From the NCBI RefSeq assembly GCF_025673445.1, contig NZ_JAOVQN010000006.1:62001-126000 (forward strand): a DNA stretch of 64,000 nt, written 5' to 3'. The position numbers and the translations under genes are program-made. Of this stretch, positions 28,156 through 35,146 are shown piece by piece. Each line of letters starts with the position of its first letter. Within the stretch, counting starts at the first letter, position 1. Under the pieces are notes generated by a model that saw only the letters and a program-made list of their open reading frames with translations, did no database searches and was not told the DNA's origin. The stretch is from Ruegeria_B marisflavi. GTDB lineage: Bacteria > Pseudomonadota > Alphaproteobacteria > Rhodobacterales > Rhodobacteraceae.

Positions 28156-29088
28156 TCAAACCACGTAGTTTTCCTGACCGGCCTCGCGTCCCCTGTTCAG
28201 AACAACGCCCACAAGAGGGGCATTCGCGCCCAGTACCTGTTCGCAGCGGCGCACATGCTCTGAGGTCGTCATGGTGCCATCGGCGACCAGCAGGACACCA
28301 TCGACACTTCCGACAAAGGCCGCCAGATCGTCATGCGCCAGCACTGCGGGCATGTCGCAAAGGATCACATCCGGCCTGAGTTCCTCCTGCATCTCGTCAA
28401 GCACCTCTCCTGCCACCTGCGAATGCAAAAGTTCCGACGCATCTCGGACCGCGCCGGCGCCTAGGCCCACGGCCAACGTGTCGCCGTAGCGGAACAGATG
28501 GTCCAGATAAGATTTCTCGCCACGTAGTAGGCCACGCATGTCACCCTTTGCCGTCATGTCCAGCGCGGCGGCAATACCTGGATCGCGCATGTTCATGTCC
28601 AGCAGCACCGTGCGGCTGCCCGGAACCCGCGCCATGCTCAGCGCCAGGTTCACCGCTGTGAAGGTCGCGCCGCAGCCCTCAGTCGGGGCGGCGATGGCTA
28701 TCCGTGTCCAGCCCTTTGCCTTCAGCGTCTGAAGCAACCGCGTGCGCATCACGTCAAACGCCTTGGCCGCGGGATCAGTGCGGAACAGGTTGACCAATGG
28801 CATCCGGCCCTTTTGCGGCTGGCGTAATCCCATAGAGGTCTGCCTCAACCGCAACCAGGGTTCCGGAAGAGCCGCAGGCAGCATTTGCTTTTTTACGATT
28901 TCCGGCTTGGCCTTGGGCGCCAACACCGCGCGCTTGGTCGCAGACGGGCACTGTGCCTCGGCGATCAGCGCGGCCTTGCGCCGAAACGGACGGGTCTCCT
29001 TCCGCTCGCCGTCCGTGCCATCGTTCCGATCGCGCATATCCGCAGCCTTGTCCCACTCAGGAGCCAGTGTCTTGTCATGATACGCCAC
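28156..29088 (-). CDS. CpsD/CapB-family BY-kinase-like ATPase with degenerate P-loop
   Basis: 310 residues from a GTG with AGGAG seven bases upstream. A long, charged N-terminal region (1-125) precedes an ATPase domain of the Wzc/CpsD type: IAAPTEGCGATFTAVNLAL stands where the Walker A motif (GxxxxGKS/T) is expected, TVLLDMNMRDPG is the Walker A' region, and VILCDMPAVL is Walker B (DxxP). The P-loop lysine is absent (GCGAT). The C-terminus ends NYVV with a single Tyr rather than the usual tyrosine cluster. It may be a non-catalytic or ADP-bound partner of the Wzz-like protein; family membership is clear, activity is not. Confidence 0.82.
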   Translation of the reverse strand: MAYHDKTLAPEWDKAADMRDRNDGTDGERKETRPFRRKAALIAEAQCPSATKRAVLAPKAKPEIVKKQMLPAALPEPWLRLRQTSMGLRQPQKGRMPLVNLFRTDPAAKAFDVMRTRLLQTLKAKGWTRIAIAAPTEGCGATFTAVNLALSMARVPGSRTVLLDMNMRDPGIAAALDMTAKGDMRGLLRGEKSYLDHLFRYGDTLAVGLGAGAVRDASELLHSQVAGEVLDEMQEELRPDVILCDMPAVLAHDDLAAFVGSVDGVLLVADGTMTTSEHVRRCEQVLGANAPLVGVVLNRGREAGQENYVV

Positions 29089-29130
29089 TTACCAACTCCT
29101 AGCCGATAATTACTAACGCGATTCCAATGA

Positions 29131-29895
29131 TCAATAACCGGTGCGGCGCACAACCACCGATGCCGTCCTCAACAGCAGGATCAGATCATAGCCAAAACCG
29201 AGGTCGCGCGCATATTCGGCATCCAGCTTGCAGCGATAATCGAAGCGTGAGTTGTTCCGGTCAGACACCTGCCACACACCGGTAATGCCCGGACGCAGCG
29301 AAAAATAAGCCTTGCTGCATCCATAAAGGGGCAGTTGCTCGGGCATCATCGGACGTGGACCGACTAGGCTCATCTCACCTTTCAGTACGTTCCAAAGCTG
29401 TGGCAACTCGTCCAGCGAAGTCGCGCGCAGGAACCCGCCCACACGGGTGATCCGCGGATCTTTCTTCAACTTCTGGGTCGCGTCCCATTCCGCCCGCATG
29501 TCCGGATTGTCCTTTAGCAACCGGGCCAACCGCGCATCCGCGTCGATCACCATCGTGCGCAGCTTGACTATCTTGTACACCTTGCCGTTCCGGCCCAGGC
29601 GCGCCTGCCAATAGAACGGGTTGCCGCCCTCCAGCCACAGCGCCAGCGCGCAGAATGCCACGATTATTGCGGATACCGGTAATGACAGGAAAACGAAGGC
29701 CACATCCAACACGCGCTTGCCAAAGGACGCGTACCAGCCAGTTTGACCGAGAACCTGACCCCCCAGGTTCTCTTGGGGTTTCCTTGGCATTGCGCTTCCT
29801 CGGCCGGTCGCGACCGCATAGGCCGGGATCATCGCCGACCCGGATGCTCCGGGCACTGTGATCGCATGCGATGCGTCTTGGATGTAGTCCTTCAT
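29131..29895 (-). CDS. Undecaprenyl-phosphate sugar-1-phosphate transferase (ExoY/WbaP-type)
   Basis: 254 residues, the short monotopic form. One membrane segment (VAFVFLSLPVSAIIVAFCAL, about 75-94) is followed by the catalytic domain with GNPFYWQARLGRNGKVY, KLRTM, TRVGGFLRATSLDELPQL, SLVGPRPMMPEQL and PGITGVWQVSDRN. These are the signature blocks of enzymes that attach the first sugar phosphate to undecaprenyl phosphate. It probably starts repeat-unit synthesis. GGGGGGA precedes the ATG. It is the first gene of the leftward trio with the ATPase-like and chain-length proteins. Confidence 0.95.
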   Translation of the reverse strand: MKDYIQDASHAITVPGASGSAMIPAYAVATGRGSAMPRKPQENLGGQVLGQTGWYASFGKRVLDVAFVFLSLPVSAIIVAFCALALWLEGGNPFYWQARLGRNGKVYKIVKLRTMVIDADARLARLLKDNPDMRAEWDATQKLKKDPRITRVGGFLRATSLDELPQLWNVLKGEMSLVGPRPMMPEQLPLYGCSKAYFSLRPGITGVWQVSDRNNSRFDYRCKLDAEYARDLGFGYDLILLLRTASVVVRRTGY

Positions 29896-30547
29896 TTCCC
29901 CCCCTATTCACAGGGACCAGGGCCGCCGCACACCGCAACCGCGGAAGGGCAAAGCCGAGATACTCATTACATTTGTCCGGACCTAAGCAGTTCGCCCGGA
30001 TAGTCTTGCGGTTTCCGTCCCGGATCGTTCCGCGCCCTACGCGCCAAATTCCGTCCGGTTCGCGGCCAAGTTCGGCCACATTTCCGCCACGATCAAACTA
30101 CCCCGGCGCGGCTAAAAATTTTAATGAAATCCGTGTAAACAGAGTGTTTCCGTTTCTAACCACCCAAAACATTGGAGTCTTCCAAATTTCACCTGAAACA
30201 ATCACAGACAATATCTTCCATTGTCCTGCCCTTATGGCCAATTGGTAAGGGGAATCATTGCTTCACTTTACCAGTGTCTCGCATAGCAACCTTTGCCACA
30301 ATTGTGACAAGAACATACACTCGGGCGCTTTGACCGGCCCGACACTGCCGTGGCGACCGACCGGTCTGGCCAAGGAGCGCCAAGCCGAGGCCGCTCGGCC
30401 CCGGCTAGCGCGGCAACAACGGCAATCCCGGCAAACGACAGGCGGCTCAGGCTCATCCACAATTCGCACGCAGCCACGCTCGCTGTTAGCCCGACAAACA
30501 GCGTTCCGAACAGGGTAATAAATGATGCGGGTTTGAAAGCCGGTGCG
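29896..30547. promoter_or_regulatory. Gene-poor 650-base stretch with promoter-like AT-rich sequence
   Basis: Lies between the initiating transferase and the acetyltransferase gene, both leftward, so it should hold the promoter of the EPS trio. The part at 30110-30310 is AT-rich. A perfect 10-base palindrome CACAATTGTG is at 30298-30307 inside GCCACAATTGTGACAA, and GCCACATTTCC is at 30075-30085; near-identical words occur before the gene at 33161. A leftward open stretch of about 85 codons (near 30268-30525) encodes two hydrophobic segments, but I cannot support it as a gene. Confidence 0.5.
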
Positions 30548-31771
30548 CTAGATCAGACCCAGGATCTGGCGGCAGCCCGCTGCCGCCTCGGGGGTCTTGC
30601 CCGCCTCGACAAAGGACAGCACCCGGCCCAGCGCCTCTTTGCGCGACATCGGGTCCAACGGCCCGGCGGGACCCGACAGGTCCCGGCGACGCACGGTGAA
30701 ATATGCAAGCCTGGATTCGTCGGAACCGAAACTGTACTTGTAGGGCTCGTTACCATGGCAGAAATCGTAGATGTCATGCCCCTGCCCGATGGACCATTCG
30801 ATCGCCTTTGCGTGCAGCAGCAAGCCGATGAAATGCCCCTCGGCGCTTTCGTCCCGTCCGGCCACGATGAAATGCACCCGCCGCATGCGTGGATCGACAA
30901 CGTGGCCCAGCGCGCCCAGAACCTTCCCGTCGCGTTTCAGAACAGGCAGGTACAGTAGCCCCAGCTGGCTGGCCACCGTCAGGATCCGCAGGTAATTCGC
31001 CGCCACCTGCCGCGCGACCTCCGACCCCTTGACCGGCGCCCATTTCCGCATCCACAGCCTGAGCAGCGCCGCGATGTCGGATTTCAGCTCGGGCCCCGAG
31101 GCATGGGTCAGCGTGCATTCGCCGCTGTCCAGATACCTGCGGGTAAAACGGCGGATCTTCTGGCGCGCGTTCTTGCTGGGACCGGTGGACAGCCATTCCT
31201 CGTAATCCGCGGGCAACCAAACCCGCGGGCAGATCAGGTTGTCGGTCTCGCCCTTGTTGATGAAATACTCCCGGTGCCGCGCCGAAAACGCCTCTGCGGG
31301 AAAGGCGGCCATGAACTTGGCCGCCCGTGCCCGCGACCCCTCGTACCGGATCGATAGCCGGACCCAGGGGCTCTGCCGCAGCGTCTCGGCCAGGGCGGCA
31401 AGCGCCTTGTCCTCGTAGGCCGGTTCGCACAGGAACCCGGTATACTCGCTCCACAAGAGCCGCCCGCCCGCCTCGATCTCGGACTGGAACTCCTGCCGCG
31501 AGGTGCTCCAGTGCACCCGGTATTTCAACGGAAACACGCAGACCAGGCGCGGCCCGTGAAACACCGCCAGCACCCGCCAGCGGCCCGGGTTGGCGGAAAA
31601 CGCCTGCGCCAGCCAGTCCCAGGACAGATAGACCGTGCCCTCGGGGTCGCGCCCCTCCAGCGCCCGCCACCGGTCGCGCAGCGCGGTGAAATCCTCCATC
31701 CGCTCGATCGCGGCCACCCGCAGCCCGCGCGCCTCTATGGCAAGGCTCAGGATATCGGTGGCGCCATCCAT
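30548..31771 (-). CDS. GNAT-fold acetyltransferase, CelD/BcsL type
   Basis: 407 residues of the FemAB-like double-GNAT kind often annotated as cellulose-biosynthesis CelD. Seen are the N-terminal ERMEDFTALRDRWRALEG, LSWDWLAQAF and the C-terminal core VASQLGLLYLPVL, LGALGHVVD, VHFIVAGRDES and GLLLHAKAIEWSI, ending in YDFCHGNEPYKYSFG, which is highly typical of this family. The family is thought to acylate or aminoacylate sugars of exopolysaccharides; the donor is unknown here. It starts two bases after the stop of the APH-like gene, so the pair is co-transcribed. Confidence 0.85.
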   Translation of the reverse strand: MDGATDILSLAIEARGLRVAAIERMEDFTALRDRWRALEGRDPEGTVYLSWDWLAQAFSANPGRWRVLAVFHGPRLVCVFPLKYRVHWSTSRQEFQSEIEAGGRLLWSEYTGFLCEPAYEDKALAALAETLRQSPWVRLSIRYEGSRARAAKFMAAFPAEAFSARHREYFINKGETDNLICPRVWLPADYEEWLSTGPSKNARQKIRRFTRRYLDSGECTLTHASGPELKSDIAALLRLWMRKWAPVKGSEVARQVAANYLRILTVASQLGLLYLPVLKRDGKVLGALGHVVDPRMRRVHFIVAGRDESAEGHFIGLLLHAKAIEWSIGQGHDIYDFCHGNEPYKYSFGSDESRLAYFTVRRRDLSGPAGPLDPMSRKEALGRVLSFVEAGKTPEAAAGCRQILGLI

Positions 31772-31773
31772 GG

Positions 31774-32808
31774 TCAGGCGCTTTTGAGCGAGCGCCCATC
31801 CTTCAGGATCGCCCGGAAATAGTCTTGCGCCGCATCGAAATTGCGCGCCAGTGCCTCGGTCACCGGTGATTGCGCCGCGTAATAGGCGCCGACACCGCAG
31901 ATCTGCATGGCAAACTCGGGATGCACACCGGCGTCGTCATATTTGCGCACCCGCTCCTTGGACAGCCAGCCGCGCTTTTTCGCCTCTTTCGTGATCAGCT
32001 TCAGCCGCTGGATCGCATGGAAGGTCAGATAGACCGACAGGTAATCCAGATAATCGCCAATCTCGTGGCCACAGCCGGGATCGAAGGCGTCGATCATCAC
32101 GTCGGCCATCTGGTCGGGTCGGACCGGCCAGGCCTCGTCGCCGATCAGCCAGGCAAAATCCTCGGCCCCGTGGCGCAGGCCCGAATACTCGAAATCGAAC
32201 CAGCGCAGCTTGCCCGTCCGGTCCAGCGCGGCATTGCCCGACCGGCAATCCCATTTCACGAACTGCCGCCCCGGATAGGCCAGCCGTTCCGCCGCTGCCG
32301 CCCGGTCAAATTGCGGCGAGATTCCCATCGAATAAGGCAACAATGTGTCAACCGCATCGACCAGATTGGTCACCCAGCCGTCATTGGCGCCTAGATGCGG
32401 CAGCATCCGGCCCAGGTCGGTGCGCCGGGCCGCGCTCTGGATACGAAAGATCGCCGCGACGGCCTCGGCCGCCAGGTCCAGACGGCCTTTTTCCTTGTGG
32501 CGCACGATCTCCTGGTTCAGGCGCCGGCGGCCGACATCAGACTGGAACATGACCTCGCCGACCACGCCCAGACACTCGGGCAGGTCGTCGGTATGGGCGC
32601 GCAACTGTTCCAGTACACAGGCTTCGAGATGGGTCCTGCGAAAGTTCGGGCGCAGCGTGGCGATCACGTCCATATCATTGAAATGCAACCGGAAACTCGA
32701 CCGGTCCTCGCCACCCGGCGCGGTCACTTTCTGCACCGGCCGACCGAAATGGGCTTCTGCCGTATCTACGATACGTGTCAGCCTGCCGCTTTTCCTGCCG
32801 TCCGTCAT
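31774..32808 (-). CDS. Aminoglycoside-phosphotransferase-like (APH) family protein, altered catalytic loop
   Basis: About 344 residues, started at the ATG complementary to 32806-32808, which has GAGG six bases upstream; a GTG at 32820 is also possible. The C-lobe has FVKWDCRSGNAALD followed by LRWFDFEYSGLRHGAEDFAWLI. This is the APH pattern (HGDLxxxN, then IDFE), but the catalytic-loop His is replaced by Lys; the Asp, Asn and the DFE metal Asp remain. The N-lobe Lys position is hard to place. It could phosphorylate a sugar or small molecule, or act as a pseudokinase. It forms a pair with the acetyltransferase. Confidence 0.75.
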   Translation of the reverse strand: MTDGRKSGRLTRIVDTAEAHFGRPVQKVTAPGGEDRSSFRLHFNDMDVIATLRPNFRRTHLEACVLEQLRAHTDDLPECLGVVGEVMFQSDVGRRRLNQEIVRHKEKGRLDLAAEAVAAIFRIQSAARRTDLGRMLPHLGANDGWVTNLVDAVDTLLPYSMGISPQFDRAAAAERLAYPGRQFVKWDCRSGNAALDRTGKLRWFDFEYSGLRHGAEDFAWLIGDEAWPVRPDQMADVMIDAFDPGCGHEIGDYLDYLSVYLTFHAIQRLKLITKEAKKRGWLSKERVRKYDDAGVHPEFAMQICGVGAYYAAQSPVTEALARNFDAAQDYFRAILKDGRSLKSA

Positions 32809-33160
32809 ATCGTGCCTCACCCTGTCACCAACACAAGTCGTCTAACCAGCCGGGTAACCTCGGTCCAAGAGCGCGACCCGTGGACATCGGCGATAGCACG
32901 ATTGCCGATTCGCCCGCAGAACTAGCGCGATTCCCGACCTTATTGGCGGCTATTCCCCTTATAATTCCGGGTGGCTCCAAAGATTGTTTCCGCCCGCGCC
33001 GAACCGCCATGCCTTGAGCCACAATTTTGACACAAATTTTCCCAAGCTTGCCACATTTCCCTACTCTGCTCGTCACGCTTTTTTTGGCCACGTACCTGCC
33101 CGCTCTATCGCAGGGCGAGCGTCTGTTTCGAATGCCAGAGCCATTTTGGGGGATTGTGTG
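32809..33160. promoter_or_regulatory. Upstream region shared by divergent genes
   Basis: 350 bases between the leftward APH-like gene and the rightward small gene. The part at 33015-33090 is AT-rich and carries GCCACAATTTTGACACAA (33018-33035) and GCCACATTTCC (33050-33060). Both words have close copies in the other EPS intergenic region near 30075 and 30295. GGGGGA at 33147-33152 is the ribosome site of the following gene. Confidence 0.45.
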
Positions 33161-33595
33161 ATGGGTTACGGAAGATGGAATTGGCATGGTGGCCAGTGCG
33201 GCTGGGGCACCAACAGCTATCATAACGGCGGGATCGAGGGGCACAGCTTTTCGTCTTGGTACGATTCACATATCGGCGGCCATTTCTCACATTCACACTG
33301 GCAGAACAGTGATGGAAACGAGCCTGATGGCTCCGGCGGCACCAAGGGCTCCGGTGGAACCAAGGGCTCCGAGATCGGCTGGGACGCGCCCTCGAACGCC
33401 CTGCCCGCCTTTACCGGTGAACCGTCCGATTGTAACGGAGAGGGCGAAACGGTGGTCTATGCCAGTGGCGGCACCTCGGGGCAGCACCCGACGCTGAACG
33501 ACATCTTCGGGCTGATGACCCAGCCGATGGAGGATGACGAGATGCCACCCGAAGACCTGCTGGAAGATCCGGAAATGGATTTCGAAACGGTCTGA
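33161..33595 (+). CDS. Small Gly/His/Trp-rich protein of unknown function
   Basis: 144 residues. The ATG at 33161 has GGGGGA eight bases upstream; a longer reading from 32984 would run through the AT-rich promoter region and is less likely. The N-terminal half is rich in Gly, His, Trp, Tyr and Asn (GYGRWNWHGGQCGWG; HIGGHFSHSHW). The middle holds a direct repeat (GSGGTKGSGGTKGS), and the C-terminal 40 residues are strongly acidic and Met/Pro-rich (MEDDEMPPEDLLEDPEMDFE). No signal peptide, membrane segment or known domain is seen. It is followed by a good terminator. I do not recognise it; the upstream words shared with the EPS region hint at common regulation. Confidence 0.7.
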   Translation: MGYGRWNWHGGQCGWGTNSYHNGGIEGHSFSSWYDSHIGGHFSHSHWQNSDGNEPDGSGGTKGSGGTKGSEIGWDAPSNALPAFTGEPSDCNGEGETVVYASGGTSGQHPTLNDIFGLMTQPMEDDEMPPEDLLEDPEMDFETV

Positions 33596-33615
33596 CCCGA
33601 CCGCGTAACCAGAAA

Positions 33616-33640
33616 GGACCGGCCCCGCGCCGGTCCTTTT
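33616..33640. terminator. Rho-independent terminator, probably bidirectional
   Basis: GGACCGGC (33616-33623) pairs perfectly with GCCGGTCC (33629-33636) across a five-base loop, followed by TTTT and preceded by GAAA. It lies between convergent genes and can serve both strands. Confidence 0.88.
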
Positions 33641-33649
33641 CGTTCCCGC

Positions 33650-34168
33650 TCAGGCGCGCCGAATGGCCAGCCGTGCCCCAACCGCCGGATCGGGCGGCAA
33701 CGCCCCATGCGCCGCCGCCATCCGCGCAATCCGCGCCTGGGCCCAGTCCGGAAACGGCGCGCCGCGCCCGGTCTGCTGGCTGACATTCATCAACAGCGCC
33801 TCCTGCGTGGCGCACAGGGCATCGTCCCGCTCCGAGAACATCCGGGCGAAATAGATCATCCGCTTGGCATCGTGATCGAGCAGCCGGAACTCCACCCGGA
33901 ACCCCTCGCCCTCCAAAAGCTCGCGCCGGAACTGGACATGCGATTGCAGGATGTAAGGCCCGGCCCCCGCGGTCTCGGCATAGGTCTTGCCGGTGCCCAG
34001 ATGCTCCTCCAGCATCACGTCCAGCGCCTGATCGAAGGCGACGCCGTAATAGCCCACATTCATGTGACCGTTATAGTCGATCCAGTCTGGCCTGACGGTG
34101 AAACCGCGCACATCGACCGGTGCCGGATAGGGGCCGTCATGGCCACTTTGCGGGATCTCTGCCACCAT
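33650..34168 (-). CDS. Hotdog-fold thioesterase (4HBT type)
   Basis: 172 residues from the ATG complementary to 34166-34168, five bases after the stop of the cyclase gene; a much longer reading frame would run back through that gene and is rejected. Key region: VRPDWIDYNGHMNVGYYGVAFDQA, where the Asp and the NGHMN loop match the 4-hydroxybenzoyl-CoA-thioesterase family. It resembles the thioesterase linked to carnitine dehydrogenase (betainyl-CoA type) in Rhodobacteraceae and rhizobia, but carnitine genes are not seen here. It likely hydrolyses an acyl-CoA; substrate unknown. Confidence 0.85.
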   Translation of the reverse strand: MVAEIPQSGHDGPYPAPVDVRGFTVRPDWIDYNGHMNVGYYGVAFDQALDVMLEEHLGTGKTYAETAGAGPYILQSHVQFRRELLEGEGFRVEFRLLDHDAKRMIYFARMFSERDDALCATQEALLMNVSQQTGRGAPFPDWAQARIARMAAAHGALPPDPAVGARLAIRRA

Positions 34169-34173
34169 CGCGC

Positions 34174-34950
34174 TCAATCCTCGAAAATCGCCACCGCGCG
34201 GGTGAACCCCGCGCTTGCGCCTTTGATCTTGAACGGAAAACAGGAAATGGTGAAGCCTGTGGGCGGCAATTGGTCCAGGTTCGCCAGCTTCTCCATGTGG
34301 CAATACCCGATCTCCATCGAGGCGCGGTGCCCCTCCCAGATGATCGAGGCATCGCCGCTTTCGGCATAGGCCCGCGCGGTGAGCGGAAACGGCGCGTCCC
34401 AGGACCAGGCATCGGTGCCGGTCACCCGCACGCCCCGTTCGGTCAGATAGAGCGTCGCCGCGCGCCCCATGCCACAGCCCTTGATCAGGTAATCCGGCTG
34501 ACCATAGCGCGCGCCCGCCGAGGTATTGACCACCACGATATCGAGCGGTTGAAGCACATGCCCGATGCGTTCCAGCTCGGCCTCGACATCTTCGGCGCTG
34601 ACGACGTAACCATCCTGGAAGTGACGGAAATCCAGCTTGACCCCGGAGTTGAAGCACCACTCCAGCGGCACTTCGTCGATGGTGATCGCCCGTTCACCGT
34701 TGTTCATCGTCGAGTGGTGATGATAGGGCGCGTCCAGATGGGTGCCGTTATGGGTCGCCACGCTCAGCCGCTCCACCGCCCAGCCCTCGCCACCCGGCAG
34801 ATCCTCGCGCTTCAGCCCGGGGAAAAAGGACATCACCTGTTCGGCGGTCTGGTCATGCGTCAGATACTCGATCTCGGGCAGCATGATCGGCGGGTCGGAA
34901 ACGATACCTGTTTCCAGCGGGACGGACAGATCGACAAAACGGCGGGCCAT
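34174..34950 (-). CDS. Cyclase family protein (kynurenine-formamidase-like hydrolase)
   Basis: 258 residues from the ATG complementary to 34948-34950, with AAAGGA six bases upstream; an ATG at 34977 is possible but less well placed. The metal-binding motif of the family, HxGTHxDxPxH, appears as THNGTHLDAPYHH near residue 78. The protein opens FVDLSVPLETG and ends GASAGFTRAVAIFED. Members are metal-dependent amidohydrolases or isatin-type hydrolases. It is first in a two-gene unit with the thioesterase. It lacks the usual KynB partners, so formylkynurenine is only one candidate substrate. Confidence 0.87.
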   Translation of the reverse strand: MARRFVDLSVPLETGIVSDPPIMLPEIEYLTHDQTAEQVMSFFPGLKREDLPGGEGWAVERLSVATHNGTHLDAPYHHHSTMNNGERAITIDEVPLEWCFNSGVKLDFRHFQDGYVVSAEDVEAELERIGHVLQPLDIVVVNTSAGARYGQPDYLIKGCGMGRAATLYLTERGVRVTGTDAWSWDAPFPLTARAYAESGDASIIWEGHRASMEIGYCHMEKLANLDQLPPTGFTISCFPFKIKGASAGFTRAVAIFED

Positions 34951-35050
34951 GGACATTCCTTTGCGCAGGTTGCGCACAGGTTAGGAGCGCCGGCCGAGCC
35001 CGGCAAGCTGCAAAGGGGGCGCTGCCCCCTCGGCCCTGCGGGCCTCACCC

Positions 35051-35119
35051 CCGGAGGTATTTTTGACCAGAAAGAAGCATATGCGCGGTGCTGCTTCTTT
35101 CTGGTTCAAAATACTCCGG
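35051..35119. repeat. Long imperfect inverted repeat between operons
   Basis: The left arm 35051-35079 and right arm 35092-35119 are reverse complements apart from a few mismatches (CCGGAGGTATTTTTGA against CCGGAGTATTTTGA, then both CCAGAAAGAAGCA), with a 12-base loop. It lies just after the stop of fdsA on the left-going strand and upstream of the cyclase gene. It could act as a terminator or transcript-stabilising hairpin. Elements with this core word recur after genes in many Rhodobacteraceae, as I recall; the copy number here cannot be checked. Confidence 0.8.
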
Positions 35120-35146
35120 AGCGCGAGGCGGAGCCTCGCAAAAGAC

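Noticed and set aside
30258..30518. Rightward small open frame in the EPS intergenic region
   Set aside because: Arg/Gln/Ser-rich translation, no ribosome site, no conserved look.
34169..34660. Long upstream extension of the thioesterase frame
   Set aside because: It runs through the cyclase gene. The conserved thioesterase begins after the ATG at 34168, five bases past the cyclase stop.
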